Source of the DNA: JACMLD01 sp963705285
Lineage (GTDB): Bacteria; Bacteroidota; Bacteroidia; Chitinophagales; Chitinophagaceae
Reading direction: 5' to 3'
NCBI GenBank assembly: GCA_963705285.1
Contig: OY970066.1
Location: forward strand, 4,402,001-4,466,000
Length of the DNA: 64,000 bases
The translations under genes and the position numbers were made by a program. The notes under the pieces are model-generated. The model was not told where the DNA came from. It ran no database searches and saw only the letters and a list, made by a program, of their open reading frames with translations. Of the stretch, positions 41,019-49,193 are shown piece after piece (position 1 is the stretch's first letter; every line of letters starts with the position of its first letter).

Positions 41019-42953
41019 ATGATCAAGATAACGCTTCCGGACGGAGCCATTAAAGAGTTTGAAAAAGGTACAAGCGCTTTACAGGTTGCCAAATCAATCA
41101 GTGAAGGCCTGGCAAGAAAAGTTTTGGCAGCGCAGGTAAACGGGCAGGTGTGGGATGCCACAAGGCCCATCAATGAAGATGCTTCATTGAAATTACTTAC
41201 GTGGGATGATAAAGATGGCAAATCAACTTTCTGGCATTCTTCAGCGCATTTAATGGCAGAGGCCGTGGAAAGCATGTTTCCGGGTGTAAAATTTTGGGTA
41301 GGCCCGCCATTGGATAACGGCTATTATTATGATATGGATTTGGGCGGCCGCCAGCTGACGGAAGAAGATTTGCGCAAACTGGAAATAAAAATGAATGAAC
41401 TGGCTAAACAAGACAATAGTTACCAGCGCAAAGAAATTTCTAAAGATGATGCGGTAAAATATTTCACCGATAAAGGTGATGAATACAAACTTGATCTGCT
41501 TGGCAATTTAAAAGACGGCGAGATTACTTTTTACACGCAAGGCAATTTTACTGATCTCTGTCGCGGCCCCCATATACCCGCTACCGGCGCCATTAAAGCC
41601 ATCAAACTCACCAATATTTCCGGTGCGTACTGGAAGGGTGATGAGAAAAACAAGATGCTGACGCGTGTATACGGTATTACTTTTCCCTCTAAAAAGGAAC
41701 TGGATGAATACCTGCTCATGCTGGAAGAAGCCAAGAAACGCGATCACCGCAAGCTGGGTAAAGAGCTGGGCATTTATACAATGGATGATGATGTTGGCCA
41801 GGGATTGATTATGTGGATGCCCAACGGTACCGTTATTATTGAAGAGTTGGAAAAGCTGGCAAAAGAAACAGAAAGCGCCGGTGGGTATAAACGCGTGGTA
41901 ACACCGCATATCGCCAAAGAGAGTATGTACATTACCAGCGGTCACTTACCGTATTATGCAGACAGTATGTATCCGCCCATGGAGCTGGATGGCGAGAAAT
42001 ACTATCTCAAATCAATGAACTGTCCGCACCATCATAAAATATTTGCTGCCGAGCCAAAAAGTTACCGAGACCTGCCTTACCGCATTGCAGAATACGGTAC
42101 GGTATACCGGTATGAGCAAAGCGGCGAATTATTCGGCCTGATGCGTGTGCGTGCATTGCATATGAACGATGCGCACATTTATTGCACCAAAGACCAATTT
42201 GCAGCCGAATTCAGGGCGGTGAATGATATGTACCAGAAATATTTTAAGATTTTCGGGATAGACAAGTACGTGATGCGTTTGAGTTTACACTCTCCCGATA
42301 AGCTGGGTAAGAAATATGTGAACGAACCCGAACTGTGGAAACAGACAGAAGAGATGGTTAGGCAGGTGCTGATTGAATCCAACATTCCGTATGTGGAAGT
42401 GCAGGACGAAGCGGCTTTCTACGGCCCCAAGATTGATGTGCAGATATACAGTGTTATCGGCCGCGAGTTTACACTTGCCACCAACCAGGTAGATTTCTCG
42501 CAGGGGCGCAGTTTTAAACTGGAATACACCAATGCCGATAACCACCCGGAGACACCCCTTATCATACACCGTGCGCCGCTGGGTACACACGAGCGGTTCA
42601 TTGGCTTTTTACTTGAACATTATGCAGGTAAATTGCCCGTATGGCTGAGCCCGGTACAGGTAAAAATTTTGCCAATCAGCGATAAATTTTTACCTTATGC
42701 ACAAAGTATTTCCGAAAAGCTGAAAAAGTCAGATATTCGTGCAGAGGTTGATGACCGCAATGAAAAAATAGGAAAAAAAATACGCGATACTGAATTAATG
42801 AAAGTACCTTATATGCTGGTAGTGGGGGAGAAAGAGATGAATGATAACGCAGTAGCCGTACGCCGGCAGGGTAAAGGCGATGCAGGGGTGAAACCGGTGG
42901 ATGAATTCATGACAGAAATACAGCAGGAGATAAGGGAAAGAAAAGGGGAATAA
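41019..42953 (+). CDS. thrS: Threonyl-tRNA synthetase
   Basis: This class II synthetase charges tRNA-Thr. The 644-residue length is normal. An N-terminal TGS domain (IKITLPDGAIKEFEKGTSAL) is followed by the editing domain (WHSSAHLMAEAVESMFPG and GYYYDMDLGG). The catalytic core has motif 2 YRIAEYGTVYRYEQSGELFG, the zinc-ligand segment SMNCPHHHKI, and DVQIYSVIGREFTLATNQVD. The anticodon-binding domain is C-terminal (PVQVKILPISDKFLPYAQ). It is followed by infC in the usual order. Confidence 0.97.
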   Translation: MIKITLPDGAIKEFEKGTSALQVAKSISEGLARKVLAAQVNGQVWDATRPINEDASLKLLTWDDKDGKSTFWHSSAHLMAEAVESMFPGVKFWVGPPLDNGYYYDMDLGGRQLTEEDLRKLEIKMNELAKQDNSYQRKEISKDDAVKYFTDKGDEYKLDLLGNLKDGEITFYTQGNFTDLCRGPHIPATGAIKAIKLTNISGAYWKGDEKNKMLTRVYGITFPSKKELDEYLLMLEEAKKRDHRKLGKELGIYTMDDDVGQGLIMWMPNGTVIIEELEKLAKETESAGGYKRVVTPHIAKESMYITSGHLPYYADSMYPPMELDGEKYYLKSMNCPHHHKIFAAEPKSYRDLPYRIAEYGTVYRYEQSGELFGLMRVRALHMNDAHIYCTKDQFAAEFRAVNDMYQKYFKIFGIDKYVMRLSLHSPDKLGKKYVNEPELWKQTEEMVRQVLIESNIPYVEVQDEAAFYGPKIDVQIYSVIGREFTLATNQVDFSQGRSFKLEYTNADNHPETPLIIHRAPLGTHERFIGFLLEHYAGKLPVWLSPVQVKILPISDKFLPYAQSISEKLKKSDIRAEVDDRNEKIGKKIRDTELMKVPYMLVVGEKEMNDNAVAVRRQGKGDAGVKPVDEFMTEIQQEIRERKGE

Positions 42954-43113
42954 TTTTTGTGACACGAATAGGGCGCTCATTGAACGCGAATAGGAACACC
43001 AATACTGCGGCAAACGAGCGTAAAACAGTGAAAGCTGGCACGTTTACGGCGCTAAAAGCTAAAAGCTCATAGCTAACAGCTTTTACTCAACATTTTTAAA
43101 CTAAAACTTGTAA

Positions 43114-43821
43114 ATGGCATTTCCACCAAGGCCCCCGAGGGGCGCTTTCAATCCAAGGTTCAGAAAAGAACAACAACAGGAACATCGCACCAACCACATG
43201 ATACGCGTACCGCAGGTACGGTTGGTAGGCGATAATGTAGAAGTAGGCGTATACAGTATCCAGGAAGCACTGCGCATGGCAAATGATCAGCAGCTCGACC
43301 TGGTAGAAATTTCTCCCCAGGCAGATCCGCCGGTTTGTAAAATCATTGACTACAATAAGTTTTTATACGAGAAGAAGAAGAAGGAAAAAGAGATGAAAGC
43401 GAACAGCAAAGTCTCTGAGGTTAAAGAAATCCGTTTTACGCCCAATACGGATGATCACGACTTCGACTTCAAGGCAAAACATGCTGAAAACTTTCTAAAA
43501 GAAGGAAACAAGGTTAAGGCGTATGTTCAGTTTAAAGGCCGCGCTATACAATTTAAAGAACGCGGCGAATTGCTGATATTGAAATTTGCAGAGCGGCTGT
43601 CAGAATTTGGCGTACTGGAAAGCCTTCCAAAAATGGAGGGCAAACGCATGCTGGCTATTTGGGCACCTAAAAGTCAAAAGAAAAAAACCGATAAGCCACA
43701 GGGTCCTAAGGAACCAAGAGAGCCGCGTGAACCGCGTCCGCCAAGGCCAGAAGGCACACCGCATGGCCCGCTAAAACCGCAGGACACACCGCCAGTGGCG
43801 AGCGGCCCTAAGGCAGACTAA
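43114..43821 (+). CDS. infC: Translation initiation factor IF-3
   Basis: IF-3 prevents premature joining of ribosomal subunits and checks the start codon. The N-domain (VRLVGDNVEVGVYSIQEALR) and C-domain (EIRFTPNTDDHDFDFKAKHA, then KVKAYVQFKGRAIQFKERGE) are both present. The 235-residue length is greater than the usual 170-180 because of a Pro/Glu/Arg-rich tail (QGPKEPREPREPRPPRPEG onwards). The start codon is an ordinary ATG, in contrast with the ATT used by infC of E. coli. It probably shares a transcript with thrS, and a terminator lies at 43844-43875. Confidence 0.95.
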   Translation: MAFPPRPPRGAFNPRFRKEQQQEHRTNHMIRVPQVRLVGDNVEVGVYSIQEALRMANDQQLDLVEISPQADPPVCKIIDYNKFLYEKKKKEKEMKANSKVSEVKEIRFTPNTDDHDFDFKAKHAENFLKEGNKVKAYVQFKGRAIQFKERGELLILKFAERLSEFGVLESLPKMEGKRMLAIWAPKSQKKKTDKPQGPKEPREPREPRPPRPEGTPHGPLKPQDTPPVASGPKAD

Positions 43822-43843
43822 AGCTTTATAATTGATTGATAGT

Positions 43844-43875
43844 AAGCAGCTGTATTGATATAGCTGCTTTTTTTA
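43844..43875 (+). terminator. Rho-independent terminator after infC
   Basis: AAGCAGCT and AGCTGCTT form an 8-bp stem with a 10-base loop, followed by a run of seven T residues. It separates thrS-infC from the downstream ribosomal protein genes. Confidence 0.85.
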
Positions 43876-43884
43876 TTGAAGGCA

Positions 43885-44050
43885 GGGTGGTTCCTAGGGG
43901 AACGGTCTGACCTGCGGTGCCGACCGTGTTCGCGAGGAATTATCTGACCTGCGGTGTCGAGCATGCTTTCGAGGAGTGGTCTCACCTTCGGTGCCGACCG
44001 GATTGCGAGGGCGGTCTGACCTGCGGTGCCGACCGTGATTGCGCGTTGAA
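43885..44050. repeat. Four copies of a GGTCTGACCTGCGGTGCC-type repeat
   Basis: Variants of TCTGACCTGCGGTGCCGACC begin near 43905, 43951, 43978 and 44011, separated by short GCGAGG-containing spacers. GC content is well above the neighbours. A partial copy in the opposite direction lies near 52590-52605 (GAAGGTCAGACCGG). No gene was recognised. Confidence 0.75.
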
Positions 44051-44089
44051 AAAACATCAAACAGCCTATGTTATATCCGGTATAACCCC

Positions 44090-44219
44090 TATCTTTGCAG
44101 CCCATAAAAAAAGCCCGGTAAGAGGGTGAATATCAATCTTACTATTGCCCAAACGGCCCCATAAGTGTTTTGCCAGTGCAGAACCGCCAGCAGGGTAGCA
44201 TTTAAAAACCGCATGTACA
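44090..44219 (+). promoter_or_regulatory. Promoter and long leader of rpmI-rplT
   Basis: The element TATCTTTG (44090-44097) is an exact -7 match, giving a leader of about 115 bases before the rpmI ATG. Within the leader GTAAGA (near 44119) is complementary to TCTTAC (near 44136). L20 autoregulates the equivalent leader in other bacteria, so a regulatory fold is plausible. No known leader motif was recognised. Confidence 0.5.
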
Positions 44220-44417
44220 ATGCCAAAGGTTAAAACAAATTCAAGTGCCAAAAAGCGTTTCAAAATAACGGGCACAGGAGAAATTACATTTCAGAAAGCG
44301 TTTAAACGCCACATCCTCACAAAAAAATCAACAAAGCGTAAAAGGGCCATGAGACTAAAAGGCACTGTTAGCCCTGCCAACTTGTATTTTGTAAAACGCC
44401 TGTTGCGGTTGAAATAA
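44220..44417 (+). CDS. rpmI: 50S ribosomal protein L35
   Basis: The 65-residue protein has the family pattern MPKVKTNSSAKKRFKITGTG through KRHILTKKSTKRKRAMR. It is a basic component of the large subunit. It is followed by rplT after 46 bases, the usual order. It has its own promoter because an infC terminator and a repeat block intervene. Confidence 0.97.
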   Translation: MPKVKTNSSAKKRFKITGTGEITFQKAFKRHILTKKSTKRKRAMRLKGTVSPANLYFVKRLLRLK

Positions 44418-44463
44418 CCGGTCTCCTGATTTTATCTTTTTTACAATTAAACTCATTTAAGAT

Positions 44464-44808
44464 ATGCCACGTTCAGTAAACTCTGCCGCTTCCAAGCACC
44501 GCAGAAAAAAAATATTAAAACAAGCCAAAGGTTTCTACGGCAAACGTAAGAACGTATATACCGTTGCCAAGAATATTGTTGAAAAAGGGATGACCTACGC
44601 CTATGTAGGCCGCAAACTTAAGAAAAGAGATTACCGCCGGTTATGGATTGCCCGTATTAACGCAGCAGTAAGAGCAGAAGGATTAACCTATTCGGTTTTC
44701 ATTCACAAACTAAGCGAAAAAGGAATTGAGCTGGATCGCAAAGTTCTGGCAGATTTGGCCATGAACAACCCGGAAACATTTAAAGGGTTGGTAGCTTCAG
44801 TAAAATAA
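44464..44808 (+). CDS. rplT: 50S ribosomal protein L20
   Basis: The 114-residue protein starts MPRSVNSAASKHRRKKILKQ and contains the conserved KGFYGKRKNVYTVAKN and RDYRRLWIARINAAVR. It binds 23S rRNA early in large-subunit assembly and in many bacteria represses its own operon. It is the last gene of the operon, with a strong terminator 17 bases after the stop. Confidence 0.98.
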   Translation: MPRSVNSAASKHRRKKILKQAKGFYGKRKNVYTVAKNIVEKGMTYAYVGRKLKKRDYRRLWIARINAAVRAEGLTYSVFIHKLSEKGIELDRKVLADLAMNNPETFKGLVASVK

Positions 44809-44825
44809 TTGCAGCATATTTATTG

Positions 44826-44866
44826 ATAAGCCGCTTCGTACTTCGAAGCGGCTTATTTATTTTTTA
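44826..44866 (+). terminator. Strong rho-independent terminator after rplT
   Basis: ATAAGCCGCTTCG and CGAAGCGGCTTAT form a perfect 13-bp stem around a five-base loop, followed by a T-rich tail (TTATTTTTT). The gene on the opposite strand ends at 44884, so the hairpin may serve both directions. Confidence 0.9.
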
Positions 44867-44883
44867 ACCCGGGAAAAGATTAA

Positions 44884-45792
44884 TTAATTAACGGCATCCC
44901 ATTTTTTGGCTTTGTCATCATACGCAAACCGGTATACCGTTTCCTGTTTTTCTGTGGGTGCAATCAGGTTAAAATTGAACTCCATTCCATACACTTCCAG
45001 GCTGCCGTCTTTGGCAGTACGTATGCGCCGCACCTTATCGTCTCCGCGCGGCCCCATACCACTTAATGAAAACTCAAGTTGGGGTTTGCCTAAAAAAGAA
45101 CCGTTTTTATCGAGTCCTATTGAGTAGACCTCGGGTGTTCTTGCCTTGCCAAAAAAAAGCCTGTTTTCACCGGCCGTATTGGCAATGCCCATTCCGAGTA
45201 TATCCATACCCGTTAGTTTATCTTCTATTTTGCCTGTAGCGGCATCCACCCTGTAAATACAACCATTTTCAAGCAACCGGTTGCTACCTGCAATACTGCT
45301 CACATACAAAGAACCGGTTTGACACAAATACGCCATACCAATAATACCATACGGATTTTGATCGGTACTGCTATCGGGGCGGGGCAGTTGCGCAAATGCC
45401 GACATTACGCCGGTTTGCCCATCTACTTTGTAAATAGTATTTTGATCTGATACCGGGTTGTTGAGTACATTGATAAAGGGAGCAGGGGCGGTAAAAATAT
45501 TTCCCCTGTTGTCAAGTTGTATCGGGGCCAGCCATCCGGCTTTCTTCCAGCTGCTGTCCTGGTAGCTTTTTGTGGCGCCGGCCTCCAGGTGCAGCGGGTC
45601 AACGGCTTCCAGCAATACCAATCCCATGGTTCTTTTTTCAGACGTACTGAAGTAAGCATTTTTTACATTGAAGCCCAGCCGGGCAACAAATGGAGGAACC
45701 AGTTTACAATTATTATCATCGTATACCTGTGCAGGCTGCCTGCAGGCAACATGCAGCAGACAAATGCTACAAACAAACAACATCAATTTCAT
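44884..45792 (-). CDS. Hypothetical lipoprotein, propeller-like
   Basis: The 302-residue protein has a lipoprotein signal (ICLLHVAC, Cys near residue 17). The remainder has short repeating blocks of the kind found in six- or seven-bladed propellers: KVDGQTGVMSAFAQLPRP, SGLYV-like segments (QTGSLYVSSIAGSN) and RVDAATGKIEDKL. It begins 7 bases after the stop of the upstream lipoprotein gene, so the two form an operon and may act together. The function is unknown. Confidence 0.6.
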   Translation of the reverse strand: MKLMLFVCSICLLHVACRQPAQVYDDNNCKLVPPFVARLGFNVKNAYFSTSEKRTMGLVLLEAVDPLHLEAGATKSYQDSSWKKAGWLAPIQLDNRGNIFTAPAPFINVLNNPVSDQNTIYKVDGQTGVMSAFAQLPRPDSSTDQNPYGIIGMAYLCQTGSLYVSSIAGSNRLLENGCIYRVDAATGKIEDKLTGMDILGMGIANTAGENRLFFGKARTPEVYSIGLDKNGSFLGKPQLEFSLSGMGPRGDDKVRRIRTAKDGSLEVYGMEFNFNLIAPTEKQETVYRFAYDDKAKKWDAVN

Positions 45793-45799
45793 GGTGGCA

Positions 45800-47569
45800 T
45801 CAGTTTACAGGAACAAACAAGGGCCCGCAAAAACAGGGGTAACTGCGGGTAACATACATTCCATTTTCAAGTACCGATTCGGCCCAGCAATATTCGTTTC
45901 CTTTGGTATTGTCGTTTTTTAACTGCGCCACATACCAAACTACAATTTTTTTATTCTGGATATTGTCCGGCGCAGGCTCTATAAATTTCTCCGGCCCCTG
46001 TCGATAATCGATATTACAGCAGGGGCCAATGGTTACCAGGTCGGCCTCACCTTCGTCTGTACCCGATTTAAATGCAGTGGTATACACATACGCGTTATCG
46101 CCACGGCCGCCATCGTTAAACTTTCCGTTACCCGGCGCCATAAAAAAGCCGGAGCCTGTGTTATCGGTGAGCTTGTATTCAAAACCCTCTTTGGTATATG
46201 CCGTAGTGGGTAGTTGCTGCTGCCATTTTTCCTGTTGCCAGTTGCTCCAGCCGGTACCGTTCCATTCTGCAAAATTGTTTTGTTCTCCGGCAAATGCAAT
46301 TCTAAAAACAGGGCGATAAATACCATCGTTGCCACAGCCACGCCCCAGGCTGGCTGCCGCTATACGAAAACGGCCGTCTTTGTAAAATTCATACCGTTGT
46401 ACATAGTTGTAATTACAGGGTGAGGGCCATAGCTCGCTTTTAAATGTTTGCTCTAGCACAAAGCCTGCTACCTCATTGTTTTCTTTTAATGCGGCAATAC
46501 GCGGGGGTTCAAAAGCTATTACAGCCGCCTGCGAAAAATAAGGGCAGCCTACCGCATCGCTGTAGCCAAATCCGTCGGTACCGGAATAGCTCACGTGCCA
46601 GTCTACCAGTTTGGCGCTTTCTAGCACCGGCCGGCCCTTAAAAGAAACGCCCGCAATGCGTAATCCATCGCTGCTGGTAAGCATGTAGTCCATTTTCCAA
46701 CCGTCTTTTGCCACAGTGGTCTGCTGCTCGCAAAAACAGGCGGTAATTTTATCATCCTGTAATTTTTTTTGGGTGATGGCTGTTACGGGGCCGGTAGTGC
46801 CGGTGTTTGTCCACCGAATGCCCGCCACCCGGTAATCGGTAAGGTCTACAATGGCCCATAGTGCTTTTCCATCTTTTACAAATGTGGGCGCCACGCACAG
46901 GTGGCCGCTGCGTTCACAACGGGTACGGTTAAGCGAAGTTTTAGTGGATGCCATTAATGCCGAGGATTCAGCCGGCTTCACCCCCAATGCCTCCTGTACG
47001 GTGGCGGAAGCCACAGCAATCTTCAGTGCCAGGTTTTTGAGGTATAACGGAATATCTGGCTGGGCCTGCTGTTGCATGCCGGCGGCCAGTACTTTCTGTT
47101 GTTTTGTATCGGCAATGGCGGTGGTAGTGGTGTTGAGCGCGTAGTTATACATTTCTACCCGGTAACAATCAGCCAGGTTATAGGCGGTTTGCACGTACAC
47201 CATATCGGTTTGCCGGGCTGGGTATACCCCAAAAATTTCGCAGCGGTAAGCTGCCCCGTTAATCTTGTTGCGTACAGCTTGTGTAAATACCGTGTCTGAC
47301 AAGGCAATCAGTTGCGCAAGCTGCTGTTGCTGGGTAAGCGTGTCCTGGCACAATAAAACCGGCGTGGGTTGCTGCAGGGCCAGTTGTATTTTAGATTGCT
47401 GTGCAACTATGAAATCAGCTGACTGTACACTATCATCCGGAGCAATCACAGATTTGAGTACATTATCGTCATAAGGGGCAACTGCTGTGGCCTTTGTATT
47501 TGTAGTCTGATCATTGCACGAACAGAAACAAATAAAACTAAAGACCGTCAGATACAGGCTAACCTTCAT
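45800..47569 (-). CDS. Lipoprotein resembling copper amine oxidase, active-site ligands not evident
   Basis: The 589-residue protein has a lipoprotein signal (FSFICFCSC). Its second half has blocks that resemble copper amine oxidases: SSDGLRIAGVSFKGRPVLES corresponds to the start of the catalytic domain, and CNYNYVQRYEFYKDGRFRIA to the N-Y-(D/E)-Y cofactor region with Asn in place of the usual acidic residue. The His-x-His copper pair expected downstream is replaced by non-His residues (GIYRPVFRIAFAG), and no late copper His was found. This suggests a non-catalytic relative. The assignment is by eye and moderately uncertain. A two-codon-longer start exists, but the ATG at 47569 is chosen. Confidence 0.5.
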   Translation of the reverse strand: MKVSLYLTVFSFICFCSCNDQTTNTKATAVAPYDDNVLKSVIAPDDSVQSADFIVAQQSKIQLALQQPTPVLLCQDTLTQQQQLAQLIALSDTVFTQAVRNKINGAAYRCEIFGVYPARQTDMVYVQTAYNLADCYRVEMYNYALNTTTTAIADTKQQKVLAAGMQQQAQPDIPLYLKNLALKIAVASATVQEALGVKPAESSALMASTKTSLNRTRCERSGHLCVAPTFVKDGKALWAIVDLTDYRVAGIRWTNTGTTGPVTAITQKKLQDDKITACFCEQQTTVAKDGWKMDYMLTSSDGLRIAGVSFKGRPVLESAKLVDWHVSYSGTDGFGYSDAVGCPYFSQAAVIAFEPPRIAALKENNEVAGFVLEQTFKSELWPSPCNYNYVQRYEFYKDGRFRIAAASLGRGCGNDGIYRPVFRIAFAGEQNNFAEWNGTGWSNWQQEKWQQQLPTTAYTKEGFEYKLTDNTGSGFFMAPGNGKFNDGGRGDNAYVYTTAFKSGTDEGEADLVTIGPCCNIDYRQGPEKFIEPAPDNIQNKKIVVWYVAQLKNDNTKGNEYCWAESVLENGMYVTRSYPCFCGPLFVPVN

Positions 47570-47790
47570 GGGCATTATAAATATGCGCTAAATTAATAGA
47601 TTTCATAATAAGAATAACGCATCATAACAGGTGGTGAATTGCGCAAATAACAATAAGGAATAATGCCCGCCAATCAATAGAGAATACAAATTCGGTGGCT
47701 GTTATAAAACTAATGGGTTCGCTGTAAATTAGGGAGTGCAACAGTTCCTCCTCCCGGACTGACCGGCTGTGGTAAAGTGGTAAGCAATGC
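47570..47790. other. Intergenic region without recognised features
   Basis: About 220 bases of AT-rich DNA lie between the SdpI-like gene and the lipoprotein operon. No repeat family, hairpin or small gene was recognised. It probably contains the promoter for the minus-strand lipoprotein operon near 47575-47640, but no clear -7 element was found. Confidence 0.4.
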
Positions 47791-48168
47791 CTATAAAGGG
47801 CTACCGTTTTTGTTGAAATTAGTTGCCAGATATTTTTCCGTTTTTATTATCAGGAGCACGGCGGAAACGATAACAATAAGTGCACCGCAGCCCATAAACC
47901 ACCACCCATATTTTTCTATGTACATCATGCCAATAAGCAGGCCGCCGATCATCATCAGCATTCCGTATTTTACCATGAGTGCAGCAGAAAAGGTGTTGGC
48001 AGCATCAAATGTTTCTTTTGTTCTTAATGAGTTGGGTGTGCGGAAACCATACCAGTAATTTGGCCAGCGGGGAGGGTATCGCTGCATCAGTTTCCCGTTC
48101 AGGAAAAATACAATGCCTGCCGGAAGTACCCCGCAGCTCAGTGCCTGTATAAGCATGTTTTTGATCAT
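47791..48168 (-). CDS. SdpI/YhfL family membrane protein
   Basis: The 125 residues form three membrane helices. The conserved SdpI core is YWYGFRTPNSLRTKETFDAA followed by NTFSAALM. In Bacillus, SdpI confers immunity to the SdpC toxin, but most family members have no known role. Its ATG overlaps the stop of the ROK gene by one base (TGATG), indicating translational coupling. Confidence 0.8.
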   Translation of the reverse strand: MIKNMLIQALSCGVLPAGIVFFLNGKLMQRYPPRWPNYWYGFRTPNSLRTKETFDAANTFSAALMVKYGMLMMIGGLLIGMMYIEKYGWWFMGCGALIVIVSAVLLIIKTEKYLATNFNKNGSPL

Positions 48169-49154
48169 CAGGCGGGGTGTGTTTTCATCTCCCAGGCAAG
48201 TGCGCTGGCGCCAAGAATGGCAGCATCGGATTCTTTTAAATGGCTGATAAGAATCTTTACTTTGTTCTGGAAAATTTGGATGAGGTTGGCTTCCATGTGT
48301 TCGCGGGTAGGCTTTAAAATAAGATCACCTGCTTTGGTTAACCCACCAAACAATATAATGGCTTCGGGGCTGGTGGCCATTACCGCATTGGCCATAGCAA
48401 TGCCCAGTATACGGCCGGTAAATTCATATATTTCTTTGGCCAGTTTGTCTCCTTTAATGGCCGCTTCATACACTTTTTTAGAATCCATTTCTGCAGCGGG
48501 CACCGCGCGCAATTCGCTTTCTTCGGTAGTTTTTTCCAGCATCTCCAGTGCAGTATAACGTACACCCGTAGCCGAAGCATAACTTTCCAGCGAACCCAGT
48601 TTGCCGGTTCCCTGGTGCAGGCGGCCATCTGGTATAATAATGGTGTGGCCCAATTCGCCGGCAAAACCATCGTGCCCATAAATAAGCTGTCCGTTGGCCA
48701 CAATACCGCTGCCCACCCCGGTGCCCAGGGTAATCATAATAAAATCTTTCATGCCTTTGGCTGCGCCATAAGTCATTTCGCCAATAGCTGCGGCATTGGC
48801 ATCATTGGTGAGGGTAGTGGGCAGCCTGAATTTATCTTCCAGCAATTTAGCCAGTGGTATAATGCCTTTCCATGGGAGGTTGGGCGCATATTCGATAGTG
48901 CCGGTATAATAGTTGCCATTGGGTGCCCCTACGCCGATGCCTTTTATTCTGCCGGTACCGCCCGCCTTCTGAATAAGCACAGACATGGCTTCATGCAGTT
49001 CATCTATAAAACTTTCTACGGTAAGGTGTTTTTTAGTGGAGATTTCGCTGGAGAAAAGAACATTACCGTCTCTGTCTACAATGCCAAATTTTGTACCCGT
49101 GCCACCGATGTCTATTCCTATTACAAGTTGTTGCAGTGATGTTGAAGATGCCAT
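48168..49154 (-). CDS. ROK family sugar kinase
   Basis: The 328-residue cytoplasmic protein has the ATP-binding phosphate-1 motif IGIDIGGTGTKFGIVDRDGN and the second motif ITLGTGVGSGIV. The sugar-binding region is ELGHTIIIPDGRL. In most ROK proteins a zinc site CxCGxxGC follows; here the segment reads HQGTGKLGSLESYAS with no cysteine, so zinc binding is probably lost. It probably phosphorylates glucose or a related sugar and lies next to a FucP-like transporter gene on the same strand, consistent with uptake plus phosphorylation. Confidence 0.88.
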   Translation of the reverse strand: MASSTSLQQLVIGIDIGGTGTKFGIVDRDGNVLFSSEISTKKHLTVESFIDELHEAMSVLIQKAGGTGRIKGIGVGAPNGNYYTGTIEYAPNLPWKGIIPLAKLLEDKFRLPTTLTNDANAAAIGEMTYGAAKGMKDFIMITLGTGVGSGIVANGQLIYGHDGFAGELGHTIIIPDGRLHQGTGKLGSLESYASATGVRYTALEMLEKTTEESELRAVPAAEMDSKKVYEAAIKGDKLAKEIYEFTGRILGIAMANAVMATSPEAIILFGGLTKAGDLILKPTREHMEANLIQIFQNKVKILISHLKESDAAILGASALAWEMKTHPA

Positions 49155-49193
49155 GATCAGTTTTTCTTGAAAATAATTGATTGACTTGATGAA

